A DNA stretch of 64,000 nt, from assembly GCF_900102185.1 (NCBI RefSeq), contig NZ_LT629690.1:372001-436000 (forward strand). The letters are read 5' to 3'. The position numbers and the translations under genes are program-made. The stretch is from Terriglobus roseus. Lineage in GTDB: Bacteria; Acidobacteriota; Terriglobia; Terriglobales; Acidobacteriaceae. The notes under the pieces were generated by a model. That model was not told where the DNA came from. It saw nothing but the letters and a program-made list of their open reading frames with translations, and made no database searches. This document shows positions 1 through 7,210 of the stretch, piece by piece (positions within the stretch are counted from its first letter, which is position 1; every line of letters begins with the position of its first letter).

Positions 1-377
1 CCCACGGCATCCAGCCGCTCTTTCAGGAAGATGGCTGCGGCTGCGGCCAGAATGACGGGCAGCGTGCCGATCATGAGCGCGGCATGCGAAAGAGAAGTGA
101 TCGAAAGTCCCTTAAACTGCACCAGAAATTGCAGCGGCACTCCGAAAAATGCGGCGATGAGCAGCAGCCGCCATTCGGATGCGGTCCATCGTTCGCCACG
201 GCCTTTTACCAGCGGCAGGATGGGAAGTGCTGCAAAGAGAAAGCGATACAGCACCATGTGGCCCACGCTGACCTCGCGCAGGGCGATCTTGCCAAAGAAG
301 AATCCTGTGCCCCAGAGCGCCCCCGCCGAGGCGCAAGCCAGAAATCCAAGCGGACGGGAAGTGGTAGAGGAGGGCAT
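1..377 (-). CDS. EamA/DMT-family transporter, N-terminal part (cut by window edge)
   Basis: The minus-strand frame is open from the window edge to an ATG at 377, and in frame to another ATG at 443. It encodes a hydrophobic protein beginning MPSSTTSRPLGFLACASAG and continuing ALWGTGFFFGKIAL, the typical first helix of EamA drug/metabolite transporters, followed by HMVLYRFLFAALPILPL and further helices. EamA proteins are ten-helix inner-membrane carriers; only about four helices are visible and the 3' end is missing. I prefer ATG 377 because the first membrane segment then starts close to the N terminus, but no start has a strong ribosome site. It is divergent from the secreted-protein gene at 469. 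Substrate cannot be inferred. Confidence 0.8.
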   Translation of the reverse strand, partial: MPSSTTSRPLGFLACASAGALWGTGFFFGKIALREVSVGHMVLYRFLFAALPILPLVKGRGERWTASEWRLLLIAAFFGVPLQFLVQFKGLSITSLSHAALMIGTLPVILAAAAAIFLKERLDAV

Positions 378-420
378 CTTTCCACTGTCGCACAGGATGG
401 CGCGAAGCATGATGAGCAGG

Positions 421-448
421 TTGTTGAAGGCTCGCGTTACCATAGGAT
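421..448 (+). promoter_or_regulatory. Candidate sigma-70 promoter for the gene at 469
   Basis: TTGTTG (421-426) and TAGGAT (443-448) are separated by 16 nt, and TAGGAT ends 20 nt before the ATG at 469. It lies in the divergent region between this gene and the EamA gene. The -35 match is partial, so this is a sequence-based guess. Confidence 0.35.
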
Positions 449-468
449 TCTCAACCCGGACCACTGCA

Positions 469-1812
469 ATGCCTGCCTCGTTCCGCCACCGCTTGTTTGT
501 GCTCGCGCTGTTGTTGCCGAGTCATGCCTTTGCAGCTGCAGTAAATGATGATCCTGCAACGAAACCCGCCGTTCCTGCGATTCAACTGCCCCTGGAGCCA
601 TTCGGCTATCGGCCGATGACCTCTGGGATGGGCCTCCGTGCCGGGTACACCAGCGCCACGGTGCACTTCATTGATGCTGACCATCTTCTACTGACCTACA
701 CCGCGAAGAAGCTGATAAAGCGCATGCCAGATCAGCGCGAGACAGACGACGACCACTTTGTACGCGCGTTGGTCATCAGCCTGCCCGATGGCAAAGTACA
801 GCGCGAGGCAGAGTGGCGGATGCATGATCGCTCTCCCTATCTGTGGGCGCTTGGGAGCGGTCGCTTCCTATTGCGCATCCGCAACAATCTCTACTCGCTC
901 GATCCCATGGGCAGCTACGACCCATTGCATTTGGGCCAGCGGCTACTGATTGAAAACGAAGACGATCTTGAGGCTCTGCAATTCAGCCCGCAGCACGACC
1001 TGATGCTGCTTGAGACCACGCCCGCACGCAAAATTGGTGATGATCCAACAGATCAAAAGGAACGTCCCGTTTCTGTCTTCTTCTATGGTGTGGCCTTGCA
1101 GCCGGACGGTTCTGTTCGCCTAAGCAACCGGGGCCATGCTGAGTCCAAGAGTGCTTTCACGCTCTCCTTCACCTCGATGGGAGTTCTGGAGACGGTACAC
1201 GAGGATCGCACCCACTGGGGTTTCGACTTTCACGGTTACAACGGCGCCAAGATGGAATTGGGAGGCTTCACCTCCACCTGTCGCCCCATCAGTATGTTCA
1301 TCTCCGACGCAGAGTTTTTCGCCTTTGGCTGCCGCGGCGGTGAAGAACACAAACTGATGGGTGGGTTCAACCTGCTGGCCGAAGCGAAGTGGGTCTTCAC
1401 GACGGACGATGAGCCGTTGTGGCTCGCCGTAGATAACTCCCCGGCAACGGGGCGATTCGCTGTGCGGAACACGCTCACGTCAGTCAGTACCCAGGGCACC
1501 GGATTAGCTGACTCAACCGACGTGCGGGCGGAAGAGATTCGCGTCTATGGCAATCGCGAAGGTGACGAGCTGTTGCGGGTCAACGCGACACCTGTGCAAC
1601 GCCCAGCAGGCAATTTCGCGTTATCGCCAGACGGTATGCGGCTGGCTGTCTTCCAGGGAACGCAGCTTTCCATCTTTAACCTGCCGGAACTCAAGCCTGC
1701 AGAACGTTCTCTGCACAACAAGGAACAGGGAGCGCTGGCGCCGTTGCGGCCGGCTGCAACCCTCGGCGTCATCTCCACACTTGCTGGTAGCAGTGACAAC
1801 CGAACGCCGTAA
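469..1812 (+). CDS. Secreted protein of unknown function
   Basis: A 447-residue protein whose N terminus (MPASFRHRLFVLALLLPSHAFA) is a clear Sec signal peptide, so the product is probably periplasmic or secreted. The frame stays open upstream to position 31, but that part is antisense to the EamA gene; the ATG at 469 is chosen because it starts the signal peptide. The mature protein has repeated beta-strand-like blocks (HFIDADHLLLTYTAKK, YLWALGSGRFLLRIRNNLY, FALSPDGMRLAVFQG) that resemble blades of a beta-propeller, but I recognise no named family. It ends 6 nt from the convergent mreD stop. Confidence 0.75.
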   Translation: MPASFRHRLFVLALLLPSHAFAAAVNDDPATKPAVPAIQLPLEPFGYRPMTSGMGLRAGYTSATVHFIDADHLLLTYTAKKLIKRMPDQRETDDDHFVRALVISLPDGKVQREAEWRMHDRSPYLWALGSGRFLLRIRNNLYSLDPMGSYDPLHLGQRLLIENEDDLEALQFSPQHDLMLLETTPARKIGDDPTDQKERPVSVFFYGVALQPDGSVRLSNRGHAESKSAFTLSFTSMGVLETVHEDRTHWGFDFHGYNGAKMELGGFTSTCRPISMFISDAEFFAFGCRGGEEHKLMGGFNLLAEAKWVFTTDDEPLWLAVDNSPATGRFAVRNTLTSVSTQGTGLADSTDVRAEEIRVYGNREGDELLRVNATPVQRPAGNFALSPDGMRLAVFQGTQLSIFNLPELKPAERSLHNKEQGALAPLRPAATLGVISTLAGSSDNRTP

Positions 1813-1818
1813 TCGCTT

Positions 1819-2349
1819 TTACAGCACAGTGTCCATGCGTGTGCGGTCCAGCAGCAGGAAGATCGGTATCGCGACGGCAGAATTGATTGCTGCGCGGATC
1901 AGTTCATGTATCCAGCGTGGATGCGCCTCTGCTTGTCCCAGCAGGATGCTTTGAATCAAGTACAGCAGCGCTGATTGCAGCAGGCAGAAGACGAAGTTCA
2001 TGGCAACGCGGGTCACCATGTTCTCCACGTCGACCTTCAAACCGATCGACGCTGCAGCATATCCCAGAACAGACTTGGCAATACCATTGACGCCGATGAA
2101 CTGATTGCCCGGCAGGTCCTGTAGCAATCCAATGACAGTGCCAAAGAGCGTGCCCGCAATCGGGTTTCTCCACGCGATGGAGAAGTACAGCACAATAATC
2201 AGCGGAAGATCCAGGATCGAAAGCGGCTGCCAAATACGCGGCAGATAAGCGTTCAGAAACAGCGCGCACAAAGGCACTGCCAGCAGCACAGCCGGATGAA
2301 AGCTGTGCTCTTCCAACTCGCGACGATTGGTAAAAGGGCGACGGGGCAT
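1819..2349 (-). CDS. mreD: Rod shape-determining protein MreD
   Basis: A 176-residue, strongly hydrophobic protein with about five membrane segments, the expected size and profile for MreD, the inner-membrane member of the MreBCD elongation complex. Motifs such as PLIIVLYFSIAWRNPIAGTLFG and GLLQDLPGNQFIGVNGIAKS fit the family. The start is the ATG at 2349, 1 nt after the mreC stop codon; the frame is open further upstream but that part overlaps mreC. It is the last gene of mreB-mreC-mreD and is probably translated from the mreC message. Confidence 0.9.
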   Translation of the reverse strand: MPRRPFTNRRELEEHSFHPAVLLAVPLCALFLNAYLPRIWQPLSILDLPLIIVLYFSIAWRNPIAGTLFGTVIGLLQDLPGNQFIGVNGIAKSVLGYAAASIGLKVDVENMVTRVAMNFVFCLLQSALLYLIQSILLGQAEAHPRWIHELIRAAINSAVAIPIFLLLDRTRMDTVL

Positions 2350-2350
2350 C

Positions 2351-3487
2351 TTATGGCTCCTCCGGCGCGTTGGGAGTGCTGGTGCTGCGTTGCGGCGGCG
2401 TTGCGAGTTGCGTATTCGGCGCACCCGGCGTCAAGCTTGATGCGGGAGGAGCGGCACCTGGCGAATAACGGTCCGTGTGAATTGCAGGCTGAGGTCTCGG
2501 CAGGGTGGGAGCGGGGCTGGTCGCAGCGTTCTCATCCCCATTTTTCTCATCGGCCTTCTTCAGACCCGGCAGTCGGTCCGCGACCACTTCAGCAGCCTTC
2601 TTGCCTTCTTCTTGGTCGTCGTCCGTCGCAGTATTCAACTGCTGCGAAACCTCTGTCACCACCAGTACTTCTTCCAGCCGATCGAGATTCGCAGCAGGTT
2701 TGATTGCGATGGCCGCATAGGGTTGATGATCTGGGTCAGGCTTCATGTAGATCACGTTGCCTACGGGAAGGCCGCGAGGATACACACGGTCGCCGCCACT
2801 GGTGATGAGCGGTTCGCCCGCCTTGATGCGCTCGTCAGGCAGCAGGTTGTTGATCAGAAGAGTGCCTCCGGGGCCACCACGCAGAATGCCGCGGCTACGC
2901 GTGTTCAGCAGGATGACTCCCGCACCGGAACTCATGTCGTTCAGCAACAGTACCTGTGACGACATCGCGAACACATCACGCACCTTGCCAACAGCGCCAT
3001 CGGGTGTAATGACAGCCATGTCCGGACGAATGCCGTCATTGGAGCCTTTATCGATCGTGACGACACGACCCTGATCGCCACCACCAGTGCCGATCACCTG
3101 TGCGGCAACAGTCTTGCCAACGTATTGCTGTTTAAACGCAAGCAGTCGTTGCAGTCGCTGGCCTTGACGTGCATCTTCCGCCAGTGATGCTTCACGGACA
3201 CGAAGCTGATCAATCTGATACTGAAGATCCTTGTCGTGCTGACGGACATGACGAAGGTCAATGTAGCTATGCCATACACCGCGTACACCGCCGCCCATGT
3301 GTTTTAGTAGCGATTCAACTGGGGCAATGGTGTAGGCAGGCCATGCCCGCAGGCCGCGCACATGGTGTCCATCTTCTCGTGCAGCGTAGTTCAGGCGCTT
3401 CATCTGCGACGCAAGACCGATCACCTGCGCCAGAAGCACAGCCACCAGCACCAGAGCACTCTTGAAGCGGCTGAAGAAGGATTCCAT
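2351..3487 (-). CDS. mreC: Rod shape-determining protein MreC
   Basis: A 378-residue protein with one N-terminal membrane helix (residues about 9-28), a coiled-coil stretch (about 75-118, rich in Q/R/E/L) and the MreC beta-domain (about 125-290, with VAAQVIGTGGGDQGRVVTIDKG and GVILLNTRSRGILRGG). A low-complexity Pro/Thr/Ala tail follows residue 300 and is longer than in well-studied MreC proteins. MreC is a periplasmic scaffold linking MreB to the cell-wall synthases PBP2 and RodA. It sits 89 nt after mreB with a large hairpin in between, and 1 nt before mreD. No obvious Shine-Dalgarno precedes the ATG. Confidence 0.95.
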   Translation of the reverse strand: MESFFSRFKSALVLVAVLLAQVIGLASQMKRLNYAAREDGHHVRGLRAWPAYTIAPVESLLKHMGGGVRGVWHSYIDLRHVRQHDKDLQYQIDQLRVREASLAEDARQGQRLQRLLAFKQQYVGKTVAAQVIGTGGGDQGRVVTIDKGSNDGIRPDMAVITPDGAVGKVRDVFAMSSQVLLLNDMSSGAGVILLNTRSRGILRGGPGGTLLINNLLPDERIKAGEPLITSGGDRVYPRGLPVGNVIYMKPDPDHQPYAAIAIKPAANLDRLEEVLVVTEVSQQLNTATDDDQEEGKKAAEVVADRLPGLKKADEKNGDENAATSPAPTLPRPQPAIHTDRYSPGAAPPASSLTPGAPNTQLATPPQRSTSTPNAPEEP

Positions 3488-3512
3488 GGGGAGTCTCGAG
3501 TCTTAGTTCAAT

Positions 3513-3551
3513 GCTCAGCCCTTCGTTCGTTTTGCGAATGAAGGGCTGAGC
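3513..3551 (-). other. Long hairpin in the mreB-mreC intergenic gap
   Basis: GCTCAGCCCTTCGTTCG (3513-3529) can pair with CGAATGAAGGGCTGAGC (3535-3551), a 17-bp stem with one G-T pair and a 5-nt loop. Shorter flanking repeats (AGTCTT and AAGACT) could extend it. There is no T tract on the minus strand, so it is more likely an attenuating or message-processing element than a simple terminator. Confidence 0.7.
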
Positions 3552-3576
3552 CAAGACTGACAACTAAAACTACGAA

Positions 3577-4641
3577 CTAGTCGATGGCCACCTTGCGCAG
3601 CAGGCCGAAGTCATTCAACATGCGACCGGTGCCCAGCACCACGGATGCCAGCGGATCGTCCGCAATGGAGACGGGCAAGCCCGTTTCTTCGCGGATACGG
3701 CGATCGAGATTCTTGATCAGCGCGCCACCGCCTGTCAGCACAATGCCACGGTCGCTGATGTCCGCGGACAGCTCCGGCGGGGTCCGTTCCAGTGCCACGC
3801 GGATGGCATTCATGATGGTGGCAATGGATTCGCTCAGGGCTTCCCGGATTTCCGAGTCGTCGATGGTGATAGTCTTCGGCACGCCCTCAATCAGGTTGCG
3901 GCCCTTGATCTCCATGGTCAGCGGCTTGTCCAGCGGGAATGCCGAGCCAATCTCCATCTTGATCATTTCGGCGGTGCGTTCGCCGATCAGGAGGTTGTAC
4001 TTCCGCTTCAGGAAGTTCATCACGGCTTCGTCCATCTGGTTGCCGGCCATACGGACCGAGCGGGAATAGACGATACCTGCCAGTGAAATGACGGCGATAT
4101 CCGTGGTGCCGCCGCCAATGTCGACAACCATGTTGCCGCCGGGCTCCGTGATGGGCAGGCCTGCGCCAATTGCAGCCACCATGGCCTGTTCCACGAGGTA
4201 AACCTCGGACGCCTTGGCGCGATAGGCGCTGTCTTCCACGGCGCGCTTTTCCACCTGCGTAATCTCAGAAGGCACGCCGATGATGATGCGCGGGTGAACC
4301 AGCATCTTGCGGTTATGTGCCTTCTGAATGAAGTAGTTCAACATCTTTTCCGTGTGGCGGAAGTCGGCGATCACGCCGTCTTTCATCGGCCGGATGGCGA
4401 TGATGTTGCCGGGCGTACGGCCTACCATCTCCTTGGCTTCCTTGCCCACGGCTTCCACTTCGTTCGTCACTTTGTTGACTGCGATGATGGACGGCTCATT
4501 GACGACAATGCCTTTACCGCTGGCATAGACCAGCGTGTTTGCGGTTCCCAGGTCGATTGCAAGATCGTTCGAAAACAGCGAAAAAAGCGAGCGCATGGAG
4601 CGCTGACGGGAGGTGCGGCCCTGGTATCCGTTTTGAGGCAT
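3577..4641 (-). CDS. mreB: Rod shape-determining protein MreB (bacterial actin)
   Basis: A 354-residue actin-fold ATPase that polymerises under the membrane and guides lateral wall synthesis. The phosphate-1 motif (DLAIDLGTANTLVYA), the phosphate-2 motif (VVDIGGGTTDIAVISL) and the adenosine-binding GIVLTGGGALIKNLD are intact, and the length is normal. Three starts are possible: TTG 4665, ATG 4641 and ATG 4596. I chose 4641 because GGGGAAG lies about 12 nt upstream; 4596 has no ribosome site but matches the usual N terminus (MRSLFSLFSNDLAIDLG). A TACAAT -10 box at 4685-4680 suggests its own promoter after the acyltransferase gene. Confidence 0.95.
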   Translation of the reverse strand: MPQNGYQGRTSRQRSMRSLFSLFSNDLAIDLGTANTLVYASGKGIVVNEPSIIAVNKVTNEVEAVGKEAKEMVGRTPGNIIAIRPMKDGVIADFRHTEKMLNYFIQKAHNRKMLVHPRIIIGVPSEITQVEKRAVEDSAYRAKASEVYLVEQAMVAAIGAGLPITEPGGNMVVDIGGGTTDIAVISLAGIVYSRSVRMAGNQMDEAVMNFLKRKYNLLIGERTAEMIKMEIGSAFPLDKPLTMEIKGRNLIEGVPKTITIDDSEIREALSESIATIMNAIRVALERTPPELSADISDRGIVLTGGGALIKNLDRRIREETGLPVSIADDPLASVVLGTGRMLNDFGLLRKVAID

Positions 4642-4679
4642 GGTTGGTGTGTGCTTCCCCAGCAAAAGGCGTTCTACCC

Positions 4680-4685
4680 ATTGTA
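4680..4685 (-). promoter_or_regulatory. Candidate -10 box of mreB
   Basis: TACAAT on the minus strand, 38 nt before the chosen mreB ATG. No good -35 hexamer is visible at the usual distance, so the support is the -10 match and its position in the gap after the acyltransferase gene. Confidence 0.35.
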
Positions 4686-4748
4686 GCCGCCGGACAGAGG
4701 AAAAACGGGGACACCCAATTCCGCGCTGTCATGGAATGGAAAGAAGTA

Positions 4749-5873
4749 TCAGACCATTGCCGCCGAACGGCGTCCCCGCACCCGACTCCAGAGTTTTTGG
4801 GGCCAGTTGGGATCCATGCACGGTCGTTCAATCGCTACAAAATACGCGATGCTGGCTATGACGATGGCTGGCAGTAGAAGGAGAAGCTGGATCAGATAAT
4901 CCGTATAGAAATTGCCCGTAAGCGCAGCGTGCCGGGTAAGTGGGAACAAAGCGGAAATCACGAGCATGTGAAGGAGGTAGATGGAATAGCACATGCCACC
5001 CAGCAGGGCGATCCAACGAGTGGAGAGGATTCTCCGGCTAACAGGTCCCATAAACGTGGCGTGGAAACCCGCCACAAGCAATCCGCATAGAACTATCGGC
5101 AGAAAGCGGAACTCTGGAAGAAACAGAAATGCTGGCCAGATCAGCAGGCTGCCAAGATCCCAGAAGGGATGGTCTTGAGCAAGCTTCTGTTCTACTCGAA
5201 GATCTGCCAGCAGAAATCCTGTGAAGAAATAGCAAAGTTGTGCCGGTAGGAAGAAGCCGTGTGCTGTGGCAGCACTCCATGCAGGAAGAGCGGAACAGAG
5301 GATGCAGGCTAGCAGTACCAGACGGCGAGTCGTTGGGCTGCGGATGCAGAAAAGTTTGGCTAGCAGCGGCACCAAAACATAAAACTCAACCTCGACTTCC
5401 AGGCTCCATGTCACTAGGTTCAGCGGTGGTGTGCCCTTTGCGAAAAAGTTATGTACGTAGAAAGCGCACATCGCAAATGATCGCCACACCACGTGCGCTG
5501 CCATGCGGTGCAGCAGAAGCAGGCTTACAGCGTAGATCAGCAACGAGAGGATATAGGGCGGCTCAAGACGCGTCAGGCGACGAAGGTAGAAACTTCCCAG
5601 GCGTACAGGTTTTCCACCATCTACATACTGTCGCAGGAAAGGTTGCGCAAGAATGTAGCCGCTGATCGCAAAGAAAAGCTGGACGCCGCGCCCGAGTTGA
5701 TACATGACGGCGACAAAGGCTTCATGCCCTGAAGCATGTAAGCCATATAGATGGGCATGCGAGTTCATCTGCGCCAGAATGTGAATCAGCAGCACAGAAG
5801 ATATGGCTACAAAGCGTAGCCCATCCACTTCTGGAATCCAGCGGCTACTGGTTGTGATTCGTTGAAGGCGCAT
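4749..5873 (-). CDS. Acyltransferase 3 family membrane protein (OafA/YrhL type)
   Basis: A 374-residue polytopic membrane protein. The N terminus (IPEVDGLRFVAISSVLLIHI) carries the family's opening motif, followed by RGVQLFFAISGYILAQPF and LYLRRLTRLEPPYILSLL-like segments (here FYLRRLTRLEPPYILSLLI), all typical of acyltransferase 3 proteins that O-acylate surface polysaccharides or lipids. About ten membrane segments are visible and the length is normal. It lies upstream of mreB on the same strand with a 107-nt gap; a functional link to the elongation genes is not shown. The acyl acceptor cannot be predicted. Confidence 0.88.
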   Translation of the reverse strand: MRLQRITTSSRWIPEVDGLRFVAISSVLLIHILAQMNSHAHLYGLHASGHEAFVAVMYQLGRGVQLFFAISGYILAQPFLRQYVDGGKPVRLGSFYLRRLTRLEPPYILSLLIYAVSLLLLHRMAAHVVWRSFAMCAFYVHNFFAKGTPPLNLVTWSLEVEVEFYVLVPLLAKLFCIRSPTTRRLVLLACILCSALPAWSAATAHGFFLPAQLCYFFTGFLLADLRVEQKLAQDHPFWDLGSLLIWPAFLFLPEFRFLPIVLCGLLVAGFHATFMGPVSRRILSTRWIALLGGMCYSIYLLHMLVISALFPLTRHAALTGNFYTDYLIQLLLLLPAIVIASIAYFVAIERPCMDPNWPQKLWSRVRGRRSAAMV

Positions 5874-5977
5874 GAGAAACAGGGAATTTGTTCCGGGTTT
5901 CCTGCCTAGTGTAGCAGTGGCGTTCCAGCTAGGCCGGTCTGATCATCATTGATAAAATTTTCTTGAGGATGATGAGG

Positions 5978-7090
5978 ATGATTGTCGGTGTACCCAAGGA
6001 AGTTAAAGATCACGAAAGTCGCGTTGGCATTACCCCCGCCGGAGTGCGCGCGCTGGTAGAGGCTGGACACAAAGTGCTGGTGCAGACCGGCGCAGGCGAA
6101 CTTTCCGCATTCCCCGATGACGAGTATCAAAATGCTGGCGCAGAGATCGTTGGCAGCGCCTATGACACATGGCGGCTGGCGGATATGGTCGTCAAGGTGA
6201 AGGAACCCATCGAGAAGGAGTATCAGTACTTCCGTCCGGGTCTAGTTCTGTTCACGTATCTGCATCTTGCGCCGCTCCCCGCTCTGACGGAAGCGTTGAT
6301 GGAAAAGCAGGTTACCGGCATTGCGTATGAAACCGTGCGCGATCGCGCTGGTTCGCTGCCGTTGTTAACACCCATGAGCGAAGTGGCAGGACGTCTCAGC
6401 GTGCAGGTGGGTGCGGAGTATCTGCAGAAGACGAAGGGCGGACGTGGCCTGCTGCTGGGTGGTGTTCCGGGCGTACCTCCGGGCAACGTGGTGATCATCG
6501 GCGGCGGCATCGTCGGTATCAACGCGGCGAAGATGGCTCTCGGCCTGGGCGCGAAGGTCACGATTGTGGACCTTAGCCTGAACCGTCTGCGCGATCTGGA
6601 CGATATCTTCAATGGCCGCGTGTTCACGCTGGCATCGAACAGCTACAACATCGCGAAGGCCTCCTCAGAAGCTGATCTGTTGGTGGGTGGCGTGCTCATC
6701 CCAGGTGCCGCTGCGCCGAAGCTGGTAACGGCTGCAATGGTGAAGAAGATGAAGAAGGGCGCAGTCATTGTTGACGTGGCCATCGACCAGGGCGGCAGCA
6801 TCGAGACGGCAAAGCCCACGACCCACACTGAGCCTGTGTACGAAGTGGACGGCGTGGTGCACTACTGCGTGACGAACATGCCTGCGGCAGTGCCGAACAC
6901 CTCGACGCTGGCGCTGACGAATGCCACCTTCCCCTATGTGTTGAAGCTGGCCAACGAAGGCGCGGAAGCTGCGATTAAGGCTGATGCAGGCCTCGCGGAA
7001 GGCGTGAACACCTACAAGGGAACGCTCACGTACCAGGCCGTCGCAGAATCGCAGAACAAATCCTGGAAGGCAGTCGCCGAACTGCTGTAG
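5978..7090 (+). CDS. ald: Alanine dehydrogenase
   Basis: A 370-residue NAD-dependent L-alanine dehydrogenase (L-alanine to pyruvate plus ammonia), close to the family's usual 371. The N terminus ([20 protein letters not shown]) and the Rossmann motif ([22 protein letters not shown]) are typical, and [19 protein letters not shown] matches the hinge region. ATGs exist at 5969, 5972 and 5978; GAGG at 5965-5968 is 9 nt from 5978, which also gives the usual N terminus. A TAAAAT box (5953-5958) is a possible -10. A clear terminator follows, so it is probably monocistronic and independent of the ntrYX-like genes. Confidence 0.96.
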   Translation: MIVGVPKEVKDHESRVGITPAGVRALVEAGHKVLVQTGAGELSAFPDDEYQNAGAEIVGSAYDTWRLADMVVKVKEPIEKEYQYFRPGLVLFTYLHLAPLPALTEALMEKQVTGIAYETVRDRAGSLPLLTPMSEVAGRLSVQVGAEYLQKTKGGRGLLLGGVPGVPPGNVVIIGGGIVGINAAKMALGLGAKVTIVDLSLNRLRDLDDIFNGRVFTLASNSYNIAKASSEADLLVGGVLIPGAAAPKLVTAAMVKKMKKGAVIVDVAIDQGGSIETAKPTTHTEPVYEVDGVVHYCVTNMPAAVPNTSTLALTNATFPYVLKLANEGAEAAIKADAGLAEGVNTYKGTLTYQAVAESQNKSWKAVAELL

Positions 7091-7108
7091 TACGAGTATC
7101 CGTAGAAG

Positions 7109-7155
7109 AAGAACCTGTATCACTCCATGTGGCATTGGGGGATGCAGGTTCTTTT
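7109..7155 (+). terminator. Rho-independent terminator after ald
   Basis: AAGAACCTG (7109-7117) pairs with CAGGTTCTT (7145-7153), followed by TT. The loop is long (27 nt) but contains further complementary bases (ACTCC/GGGGG). Confidence 0.6.
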
Positions 7156-7176
7156 CGTATCCATTGGTGTAACGCC

Positions 7177-7182
7177 TATAAT
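7177..7182 (+). promoter_or_regulatory. -10 box upstream of the NtrY-like kinase
   Basis: A perfect TATAAT hexamer 28 nt before the ATG at 7211, just after the ald terminator. No matching -35 element is obvious. Confidence 0.45.
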
Positions 7183-7210
7183 CGCGAACACCGTCACAGG
7201 AGGCATGATC

